Shown here in pieces: positions 1-5,006 of a stretch of 5,177 nt of DNA; position 1 is the first letter of the stretch; every line of letters begins with the position of its first letter. The stretch lies in contig JAFNGF010000176.1 in the NCBI GenBank assembly GCA_017885385.1, positions 1 to 5,177 of the forward strand, given 5' to 3'. Origin of the DNA: Planctomycetota bacterium. GTDB taxonomy: Bacteria > Planctomycetota > Phycisphaerae > Sedimentisphaerales > Anaerobacaceae. The translations under genes were made by a program, and so were the position numbers. The notes below the pieces were generated by a model, which did no database searches, was not told the origin of the DNA, and worked only from the letters and a program-made list of their open reading frames with translations.

Positions 1-599
1 TTGATGTCGCGGTGCACGATGCCCTCATCGTGGGCGTACTGCAAGGCCTCACAGATTTGGGGGACAATCGCCAGGGCTTCCGGCGGGCTAAGCTGTTCTG
101 CTTGGATAACTCGTCGCAGGTCTGTTCCATCTATGAACTCCATAATAAAGTAGAATAGGCCCGCCTCGGTCTTGCCGAAATCGTAAACCGAGATGATGCG
201 AGGGTGGTTCAGCCTGGCTAGAGAACGCGCCTCGCGGACAAATCGCTCGGCAAAGGCGGCATCCTGCACGAGCTGCGGAGAGAGGATTTTCAAGGCGACC
301 AGGCGGTCAAGCTGCCTCTGCCGGGCCTTGTACACAGCGCCCATACCACCCTGGCCCAGCAGTTCCAGAATGTCAAGCTGAGGGAACTGCCTGGCTAGCT
401 CGGCTGGCTCAGGTGGCACAAATTCACTTGGTGGTGCGGCGCTTGTCGGAACATCGCTTTGAGCATCGACCGAGTCAGCCTTATTGACGTCGGCGCCGGT
501 TTGCAGCCCGGCCTTCATAAGGCATTGCGGGCAGAGCCCCTGTGGCGCATCAGCCGGCAACTGGCTCCCACATTCGGAACAACGGTTTTCATCGGCCAT
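1..599 (-). CDS. Hanks-type serine/threonine protein kinase with N-terminal zinc-ribbon-like motif (partial, 3' end outside window)
   Basis: The first 199 codons are present; the gene continues past the left edge. The translation starts MADENRCSECG and has two Cys pairs, CSEC (7-10) and CPQC (23-26), which look like a small zinc ribbon. A Pro/Ala/Glu-rich linker follows to about residue 70. The kinase fold then begins: glycine-rich loop GQGGMGAV (82-89), ATP-binding Lys104 in VALK, a likely helix-C Glu123 in FVREA, hinge region MEF (153-155), and the start of the HRD catalytic loop with Asp198. The window cuts the gene just before the DFG region. All key catalytic residues seen so far are intact, so an active kinase phosphorylating Ser/Thr is likely. 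The ATG at 599-597 is supported by AAAGGA 9 nt upstream. The sigma factor gene lies upstream on the same strand, a pairing common in Planctomycetota. Sensor or membrane domains, if any, would be C-terminal and are not visible. Confidence 0.95.
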   Translation of the reverse strand, partial: MADENRCSECGSQLPADAPQGLCPQCLMKAGLQTGADVNKADSVDAQSDVPTSAAPPSEFVPPEPAELARQFPQLDILELLGQGGMGAVYKARQRQLDRLVALKILSPQLVQDAAFAERFVREARSLARLNHPRIISVYDFGKTEAGLFYFIMEFIDGTDLRRVIQAEQLSPPEALAIVPQICEALQYAHDEGIVHRDI

Positions 600-608
600 A
601 ACGTCCGT

Positions 609-614
609 TCCTTT
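609..614 (-). promoter_or_regulatory. Ribosome binding site of the kinase gene
   Basis: AAAGGA on the minus strand lies 9 nt before the ATG at 599. It is one of only two clear Shine-Dalgarno sequences in the window and fixes the kinase start. Confidence 0.65.
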
Positions 615-710
615 CTTGATCTTGGTCCTTTCTACCCACTACTTAAGCAAACTAGCGGAAAGGTTACACACCAGGGCACATTTTTTCCAAACATATAAGG
701 TAGCGGCTCA

Positions 711-723
711 GCGGGGCTCCCGC
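711..723. other. GC-rich hairpin in the sigma factor-kinase spacer
   Basis: The 164-bp stretch 600-763 between sigma factor and kinase holds no gene that I can see. It contains a perfect 5-bp inverted repeat, GCGGG-GCT-CCCGC. On the minus transcript this hairpin would form about 40 nt after the sigma factor stop. No T-run follows it on that strand, so it is not a canonical intrinsic terminator. It may be an attenuator, an RNA-stability structure or chance in GC-rich DNA. The spacer is long enough for the kinase to have its own promoter, but I could not pick out a convincing one. Confidence 0.3.
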
Positions 724-763
724 CGGGCCAGCTCGACCTACCACGCAGTGGGGACCAGGTACC

Positions 764-1510
764 CTACGTCAAAGCAGCGAAAAGGTCTCGAATCTCCTGC
801 TCAACCTGGTCTTCGCTGGCAACTGTCTGGGCGATTTCGTCGTGCAGCATTTTTCGGTAGCGCTTCTTGAGCCGATGCATCGCGACCTTTACCGCCCCCT
901 CGGATATGTTCAGTTTGTCCGCCAGCTTGCTGTAAGGAATGGATCGCTTGTTGCTGGTCAAGTGACTTTTCAGATGGGCGAACAGCTCCTGTTTGTTTGT
1001 GCTGGTTGCCTCGGCTTGCAGCCTGTTCATCGTCCGCTCCAGTACCGTCAACGCCCAAGACCGCTCAAAGACCTTCTCCGGGGTAAGTCGCTCAACCGGC
1101 TCAAGTGTGTATTTTCCTTCAGCCTCCTCGAAGTCGAGAGAAAGCGTCCTTCGTCCGCCACCGCGTTTCTTGGCTCGGATGCGGTCACGCTCGTTGGCCA
1201 AAAAGTGTTTCAATGCCCCCAGCAAAAACGAGCGAAATCTGCCCTGCTTGGGATCGGCTACCTGCAGGGCGTGCTTATCCAGCAGGCGGGCGAAAAATTC
1301 CTGGGTGTAATCCTCGGCGTCGTGCCTCTCGTAGCCGTGCCGCCGCATATAGGCGTAAAGTGGAAACCAGTATGTTCTGCACAGCGTCTCAAGGGCCTGG
1401 CGGTAATTAGCAGATGCCGGATGACCGGCTGCCCGAACCACACTCCAGTGGGTGGTTGTGAACCGGGCCATTTTGGGCGACGGATTTGGTTTTTCACTTT
1501 TGTTGGCCAT
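764..1510 (-). CDS. ECF-like RNA polymerase sigma factor (sigma-70 family)
   Basis: A 248-residue protein with the layout of an ECF sigma factor. Region 2 spans roughly residues 42-115 and includes HDAEDYTQEFFARLL (63-77), matching the DAEDxxQExF core-binding signature, followed by the basic DNA-contacting stretch RFRSFLLGALKHFLANERDR. A linker of about 35 residues leads to region 4 (about 148-222), with a helix-turn-helix in YSKLADKLNISEGAVKVAMHRLKKRY. The N-terminus FTTTHWSVV is, to my knowledge, typical of the long ECF-like sigma factors abundant in Planctomycetota. No anti-sigma factor is adjacent; instead the downstream same-strand gene is a Ser/Thr kinase, which suggests kinase-linked control (inference). 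The start is uncertain: ATG at 1510 is preferred, while a TTG at 1525 and an ATG at 1471 are in-frame alternatives. None has a good Shine-Dalgarno sequence. The gene starts 51 bp from the divergent symporter gene. Confidence 0.93.
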   Translation of the reverse strand: MANKSEKPNPSPKMARFTTTHWSVVRAAGHPASANYRQALETLCRTYWFPLYAYMRRHGYERHDAEDYTQEFFARLLDKHALQVADPKQGRFRSFLLGALKHFLANERDRIRAKKRGGGRRTLSLDFEEAEGKYTLEPVERLTPEKVFERSWALTVLERTMNRLQAEATSTNKQELFAHLKSHLTSNKRSIPYSKLADKLNISEGAVKVAMHRLKKRYRKMLHDEIAQTVASEDQVEQEIRDLFAALT

Positions 1511-1561
1511 CAAGACAATTTTCAATTTTCAATTGTCAATTGTCAATTTACAATTGCCCTG
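1511..1561 (-). promoter_or_regulatory. Putative sigma factor promoter in the divergent spacer, possibly leaderless
   Basis: The only non-coding space between the divergent sigma factor and symporter genes. On the minus strand the consensus -35 hexamer TTGACA occurs twice (1546-1541 and 1539-1534), produced by the heptad repeat. For the first copy, a 17-bp spacer leads to GAAAAT (1523-1518), a 4-of-6 match to a -10 box. That would place transcription initiation close to the ATG at 1510, fitting a leaderless mRNA and the absence of a Shine-Dalgarno sequence. The hexamers may simply be by-products of the repeat. No convincing plus-strand promoter for the symporter was found. Confidence 0.25.
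1514..1555. repeat. 7-bp tandem repeat NNCAATT, six units
   Basis: Six consecutive heptamers in perfect register: GACAATT, TTCAATT, TTCAATT, GTCAATT, GTCAATT, TACAATT. The CAATT core is invariant and the two leading bases vary. The array fills almost the whole 51-bp divergent spacer and is far more AT-rich than its flanks. The unit is not a multiple of 3, and the array lies between start codons, so copy-number change would alter promoter spacing rather than protein sequence. Confidence 0.9.
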
Positions 1562-3100
1562 ATGCTCAGTGGAATCGATTATGTGGTGGTTGTCGTGTAC
1601 ATGGTCGGCATGGTTCTGCTGGGACTCTATTTGCGGAAATTCGTTCATTCAGCCGGCGATTATTTCTTATCTGGCAGAACGCTGCCGTTCTGGGCCATAG
1701 GCATGTCCATAGTGGCGACCGACATCGGCCTTATGGATTTTATAGGAGTCTCAGGTCAGGCATACCGCTACGGAATCGCGGTGGGCAATTTCGACTGGAT
1801 CGGCTCTGTGCCGGCTATGCTGCTGGCGGCTTTTATCTTTGTCCCGTACTTTTGGAAGGCGGGCCTGTACACCATCCCAGAATACCTGGGCAGACGCTAC
1901 AACGATTATGTTCGGACGGTCGCCTCTTTGACCTGGATTATTTTCTTTGCCTTCGATCTGGGCATTATGTTTTGGGCCAGCGCCGTTCTTCTAAAGGCGC
2001 TTATGGGCTGGCCCGTTTGGTTCTCCATCATCATGACTGCAGTCGTAGTTGGCATTTACACAGTTTCCGGCGGACTGACCGCTGTGGTTATGACAGATGT
2101 GGTTCAGATGATCATTATGTATGTGGGTGGGGCTGCCTTGGTCTTTCTTGGCTTTTACCATGTCGGCGGCTGGAGCGGTCTATCTGATAAAATCGCCGCT
2201 ATGGGCGATGCCTACCGGAATCATTTTGAGCTGATACTGCCGGCAAATACGAATACGCCCTTCCCCTGGACGGGCATCCTTTTCGGACTGACGTTTGTGA
2301 TGGCCAATGCCTATATGATTGGCAATCAGGCGATTGTCCAGAGATGTCTTGCTGCCAAGAGTGAATGGGACGCTAAGGCGAGTATGATATGGGGGGCGTT
2401 TCTAAAGATGTTCATTCCGGTGCTGGTGCTGTTTCCGGGCTTAATTGCGATCGTCATTCATCCTGGGCTGGAGGATGGAGATCAGGCCTTTGGCATGTTG
2501 ATACGGACACTGCTGCCGCCGGGCCTGACAGGGCTGCTGTTTGCCGCGCTTCTGGCCGGGCTAATGTCCAGCATCGATTCGATCCTGAACTCTACGGCAG
2601 CCTTGTGGACCAAGGACATCTACGAGAAGTTCATCAAGAAGCAGGCAAGCGACCGTCACTATCTTATCGTGGGCAGAATCGCGACAGTCGTTTTGCTTGT
2701 TTTCGGCGTTATCACCTCGCCTGTGAGCAGCTTCTTTCCGGGCATATATGTTGCGGTGCAAACCTTTTTGTCATTTTTCCAGGGGCCAATTTTCTCAGTT
2801 CTGCTCTTGGGAATGTTATGGCCTCGCGCCACACAGTGGGGCGGTCTGGCAGGATTGGTGGGCGGCATTACCGTTTCTGCGATACTTTATGTATTCAAGG
2901 GTTCGCTGTTCACTATTGAGGACCCCTTTCTCTATGTCTCCTGGTGGTCTTTTGTGGCCGGCTTTATAATCACAACCGTAGTCAGTTTGATGACAACACC
3001 ATATCCGCGGGAGCGCTTATACGGCTTGGTTTATCGGCTGCATGAAAAAGAGCAAGGCAGATCCGGCCTTCGCAGCCGCTTCGGCGGAGTAGGCAAATAA
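1562..3100 (+). CDS. Sodium:solute symporter (SSS / SLC5 family, SGLT-like)
   Basis: A 512-residue, very hydrophobic protein with about 13 predicted membrane helices, close to the usual SSS length. Family hallmarks are SGRTLPFWAIGMSIVATDIG (37-56) at the first conserved helix pair, YTIPEYLGRRY (103-113), SGGLTAVVMTDVVQ (169-182), NQAIVQR (255-261), and FAALLAGLMSSIDSILNS (327-344) followed by TKDIY. In the last, Ser336/Ser337 align by motif with the Na2-site serines of Vibrio SGLT. It should import a solute driven by Na+ across the inner membrane; the SGLT-like motifs favour a sugar, cyclitol or similar substrate, which cannot be fixed from sequence. The frame is open back to 842, but that part lies antisense to the sigma factor; ATG at 1562 begins directly at the first membrane helix. 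No clear Shine-Dalgarno sequence. The tail 501-511 is encoded entirely by a dispersed 33-bp repeat. Two small membrane-protein genes follow closely, suggesting one operon. Confidence 0.95.
   Translation: MLSGIDYVVVVVYMVGMVLLGLYLRKFVHSAGDYFLSGRTLPFWAIGMSIVATDIGLMDFIGVSGQAYRYGIAVGNFDWIGSVPAMLLAAFIFVPYFWKAGLYTIPEYLGRRYNDYVRTVASLTWIIFFAFDLGIMFWASAVLLKALMGWPVWFSIIMTAVVVGIYTVSGGLTAVVMTDVVQMIIMYVGGAALVFLGFYHVGGWSGLSDKIAAMGDAYRNHFELILPANTNTPFPWTGILFGLTFVMANAYMIGNQAIVQRCLAAKSEWDAKASMIWGAFLKMFIPVLVLFPGLIAIVIHPGLEDGDQAFGMLIRTLLPPGLTGLLFAALLAGLMSSIDSILNSTAALWTKDIYEKFIKKQASDRHYLIVGRIATVVLLVFGVITSPVSSFFPGIYVAVQTFLSFFQGPIFSVLLLGMLWPRATQWGGLAGLVGGITVSAILYVFKGSLFTIEDPFLYVSWWSFVAGFIITTVVSLMTTPYPRERLYGLVYRLHEKEQGRSGLRSRFGGVGK
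3062..3094. repeat. 33-bp dispersed repeat, copy A (in frame at the symporter C-terminus)
   Basis: Exact 33/33 match to 4178-4210 in the same orientation. It starts TCCGGCCTTCG and ends GCGGAGTAGGC. It is imperfectly palindromic: outer arms GCCT (3066-3069) and AGGC (3091-3094), inner stem GCCG-CTT-CGGC (3075-3085). Read in the symporter frame it gives SGLRSRFGGVG, residues 501-511, followed by one Lys codon and the stop. Similarity ends abruptly at both edges. In mRNA it could fold just before the next gene of the operon. Confidence 0.93.
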
Positions 3101-3115
3101 TCAGGGCGCAACGAC

Positions 3116-3325
3116 ATGCTGAACTTCGACTGGTTAACTGGAATTCCGATGGGCGTCGCCAAAGGAGTCTTTCTGGCTCTTTTCGCTGTTATCGGTTTGC
3201 TCGTATTGATGATTCCCAGCGATTACATATACGAAGGGCTCGAAAATCCCAGATGGTGGCACAACCTGAAGCTGTGGGCAATTGCGGATTTAGTTTTTAT
3301 CTTCATCACCTATTACATCTTTTGA
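3116..3325 (+). CDS. Small two-helix membrane protein, hypothetical
   Basis: A 69-residue protein with two hydrophobic segments, about 14-34 and 52-68, joined by a polar, aromatic-rich loop (DYIYEGLENPRWWHNLKLW). The first helix has no signal-peptidase site that I can see, so it should stay in the membrane. It begins 15 bp after the symporter stop; AGGG about 9 nt before the ATG is a weak ribosome-binding site. The spacing and shared orientation make cotranscription with the symporter very likely. It may be an accessory subunit of the transporter, or a separately encoded version of a terminal helix region found in longer symporters; both ideas are inference from position. I do not recognise a named family. 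Confidence 0.8.
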   Translation: MLNFDWLTGIPMGVAKGVFLALFAVIGLLVLMIPSDYIYEGLENPRWWHNLKLWAIADLVFIFITYYIF

Positions 3326-3337
3326 AAACGAGCACTT

Positions 3338-3565
3338 ATGAATATTGAAAGAGGCACAGACAAAAACACGCCGCAAAAACTCCAGCAGGCACAGATAAAT
3401 AGAGCGCTGGGCATTTTTATGCTGGCCTTTAGCTTGATAGTCATTATCTCCATCTTCTTCACAGAGACATTTATCGGCAAGATGACAAACCTCGTTGCCG
3501 GGCTGATAATGGCGTCGATAGCATTGGCGATGCTTCTCAAATCTATGGGCCGTGGCAAGGGGTAG
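3338..3565 (+). CDS. Small two-helix membrane protein, hypothetical
   Basis: A 75-residue protein with a polar, Gln/Lys/Arg-rich N-terminus (1-22), two hydrophobic segments (about 24-42 and 51-67) and a short basic tail (KSMGRGKG). The positive charge at both ends suggests both termini are cytoplasmic with a short external loop (TETFIGKMTN), by the positive-inside rule. It begins 12 bp after the stop of the 69-residue gene, with no strong ribosome-binding site, and is the last gene of the likely symporter operon. Its function is unknown; partnership with the symporter or with the other small protein is inferred only from gene order. A long minus-strand frame overlaps it, but the plus frame has the expected spacing and membrane-protein composition. 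Confidence 0.75.
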   Translation: MNIERGTDKNTPQKLQQAQINRALGIFMLAFSLIVIISIFFTETFIGKMTNLVAGLIMASIALAMLLKSMGRGKG

Positions 3566-3612
3566 GGGGGTCGCCCCACCATCACCTTCTTGGTGGGCTG
3601 AAGCCCACGCTA
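3566..3612. repeat. Palindromic intergenic element between convergent genes, possible bidirectional terminator
   Basis: The 44-bp convergent spacer, plus the stop codon of the aminotransferase, is almost wholly inverted repeat. Visible stems are GGGG-TCG-CCCC (3567-3577), CACC-TTCTT-GGTG (3583-3595), and GTGGGCT-GA-AGCCCAC (3593-3608). An alternative pairing CCCACC (3575-3580) with GGTGGG (3592-3597) competes with the latter two. On the minus strand the element starts GTAGCGTGGGCTTCAGCCCA, and its TAG is the aminotransferase stop. No T-run follows on either strand, so it is not a textbook intrinsic terminator; a REP-like dispersed element that also insulates the two transcripts is more likely. 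Confidence 0.6.
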
Positions 3613-4917
3613 CAGAATCTGCTCTGTGTTCTCATAGACCTTCTGGATTGCTTCTGCTATCAGGTCCATATCGGCTTTTGTGCCCATTAAAACGCAGTGG
3701 TGAAAGCACACCGATTCTTCACGGTAGATTCTGTGACAAACCGGCAGCTCAAACCTCGCGGGGTTGATTTCTTGCCAGTATTTGTCTGTGAGTTTGTGCC
3801 GCCAGGGCTTGGTATGCGGCGTGTACAATGCACAGGCGTTAAGCGGCTCGTAGCTCGCCTCGACCGGGCAGCCAAGCTCCGCAGATAGAGCTTTTCTGAA
3901 TTCTGTCGCCGGCGGCGCTTTGAAATCGTCCTGCTTATATCTGAAAGAGAAGTTGTAATATGCAGCCATTGTTTCTCTATTGTCACGCTGCATCGGCAGT
4001 ACGCCCGGAAGTCCCGACAGCAAGGAGTTGAAATATCTGGCGTTCTCCTGGCGAAGGCCGTTCTGCTGCGGGAGCCGCTTTAGCGCTTCAATAAGCAGGG
4101 CAGCCTGAAAATCCGTGATTCGATAGTTTCCGGACTGGATGAAATTACCTTCATCGCTGTAGATTCCTGCCGCCTTGTCCGGCCTTCGCAGCCGCTTCGG
4201 CGGAGTAGGCTCGGCTGGCTTTTCTTTCTCAGGTCTTCTGCCGCAATTCCTAAGCGCATCGAGTTTTTCATACAGTCCAGAATCGCTCGTGGTAAGAGCT
4301 CCGCCTTCGCCGGCTGTCATTAGTTTCGATAGTTGGAAGCTGAAACTTCCGATGTCACCGATGCTGCCTGCTTTTCTCCCGTTCCATTCGCCGCCGTGTT
4401 TATGGGCACAATCTTCGATCACCCGAAGATTATGTTTCCTGGCAATCCTGGTGATCGCGTCCATGTCGGCAAAACTTCCGTACAGATGAACCGGAATAAT
4501 AGCCTTCGTTCGCGGCGTGATTGCTTCTTCAATCTTTGCCGGGTCGATGCACCAGGTGTCTTCGCATACATCAACCAGTATCGGCACGGCGTTTACGTCC
4601 ACGACGCTTGCTGCCGTCGCCTGCCAGGTCAGTCCGGGCACAATCACCTCATCGCCCCATCCGATGCCGCACGCCTCCAGCGCCAGTTGCAGGCTCACGG
4701 TTCCGTTGGCGACCGATAGAGCATATTTAGTGCCAATAAACTCCGCAAAGGCCTTGTTGAATTCCGACTCTCTGGGGCCGTTATATGACCAGACGCCGCT
4801 TCTTAACACCTCAAGCAGGGTATGTTCTTCGCTTTTATCCCAGACGGGCCATTTCGGCCAGGGATTCGTTCTTACGTCCCGCACGGGCTTTCCGCCCTTG
4901 ACGGCAAGTCTGCTCAT
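3610..4917 (-). CDS. DegT/DnrJ/EryC1/StrS-family PLP-dependent aminotransferase
   Basis: A 435-residue fold-type I aminotransferase that probably makes an amino sugar or aminocyclitol. The N-terminus has the family start LAVKGGKPVRD. Further signatures are GPRESEFNKAFAEFIGTKYAL (48-68), SVANGTVSLQLAL (68-80), and IIPVHLYGSFADMDAI (140-155). VIEDCAHKHG (166-175) carries Asp169, expected to bind the PLP pyridine nitrogen. SFSFQLSKLMTAGEGG (191-206) carries Lys198, the expected Schiff-base lysine, and GNYRITDFQAALL (263-275) is also typical. The EDCAHKHG and QLSK-LTAGEGG-type motifs are closest, in my reading, to the inosose/aminocyclitol (StsC-like) side of the family; the exact substrate is unknown. 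Residues 229-258 form a charged, Pro-rich extra loop, part of which (237-246) is encoded by the dispersed 33-bp repeat. The ATG at 4917 is fixed by AAGGAAG 5 nt upstream; a TTG at 4941 is unlikely. It is convergent with the symporter operon and divergent from the GH2 gene. Confidence 0.95.
   Translation of the reverse strand: MSRLAVKGGKPVRDVRTNPWPKWPVWDKSEEHTLLEVLRSGVWSYNGPRESEFNKAFAEFIGTKYALSVANGTVSLQLALEACGIGWGDEVIVPGLTWQATAASVVDVNAVPILVDVCEDTWCIDPAKIEEAITPRTKAIIPVHLYGSFADMDAITRIARKHNLRVIEDCAHKHGGEWNGRKAGSIGDIGSFSFQLSKLMTAGEGGALTTSDSGLYEKLDALRNCGRRPEKEKPAEPTPPKRLRRPDKAAGIYSDEGNFIQSGNYRITDFQAALLIEALKRLPQQNGLRQENARYFNSLLSGLPGVLPMQRDNRETMAAYYNFSFRYKQDDFKAPPATEFRKALSAELGCPVEASYEPLNACALYTPHTKPWRHKLTDKYWQEINPARFELPVCHRIYREESVCFHHCVLMGTKADMDLIAEAIQKVYENTEQIL
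4178..4210. repeat. 33-bp dispersed repeat, copy B (in frame inside the aminotransferase)
   Basis: Exact 33/33 copy of 3062-3094, same orientation on the plus strand. The host gene lies on the minus strand, so the element is translated from its other strand and gives PTPPKRLRRP (residues 237-246), plus parts of Glu236 and Asp247. Its length, a multiple of 3, and the lack of a stop in this frame keep the gene open. It lies in a variable loop between the NCGR segment and the GNYRITDFQ motif, away from the expected catalytic residues. Confidence 0.93.
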
Positions 4918-4922
4918 GGTAT

Positions 4923-4929
4923 CTTCCTT
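4923..4929 (-). promoter_or_regulatory. Ribosome binding site of the aminotransferase gene
   Basis: AAGGAAG on the minus strand ends 5 nt before the ATG at 4917. It is the best Shine-Dalgarno sequence in the window and decides the start against the upstream in-frame TTG at 4941. Confidence 0.75.
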
Positions 4930-4935
4930 GTATAG

Positions 4936-4970
4936 GTTCAATGCTGTTCCCCGACTTGTCGGGGTTGAAC
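4936..4970. repeat. Strong hairpin in the divergent aminotransferase / GH2 spacer
   Basis: A perfect 7-bp inverted repeat with a 2-nt loop, CCCCGAC-TT-GTCGGGG (4949-4964). It is extended by outer arms GTTCAA (4936-4941) and TTGAAC (4965-4970), with a one-sided 7-nt bulge (4942-4948). If transcription of the aminotransferase starts upstream of it, the hairpin lies in its 5' leader just before the ribosome-binding site, where it could modulate translation. It could equally be a REP-like dispersed palindrome or a two-fold symmetric protein site. No T-run follows on either strand. Confidence 0.6.
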
Positions 4971-5006
4971 GATCAAAGTAACAAATCTACGTGGTGACTG
5001 CAAGCG

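Noticed and set aside
1514..1555. CRISPR-like array
   Set aside because: The units are only 7 bp with no unique spacers between them; this is a simple tandem repeat.
842..1561. N-terminal extension of 240 residues on the symporter reading frame
   Set aside because: This part is antisense to the well-supported sigma factor gene, is not membrane-like, and the symporter begins naturally at ATG 1562 with its first helix.
1486..2187. 233-codon plus-strand frame overlapping the symporter
   Set aside because: It is a shifted shadow of the symporter gene, rich in Arg, His and Cys, with no recognisable domain.
3313..3585. 90-codon minus-strand frame over the second small membrane protein
   Set aside because: It overlaps the plus-strand gene, whose spacing and composition fit the operon; the minus frame would also overlap the convergent palindromic region.
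4175..4981. Several plus-strand frames antisense to the aminotransferase
   Set aside because: They mirror a strongly conserved minus-strand aminotransferase and show no domain of their own.
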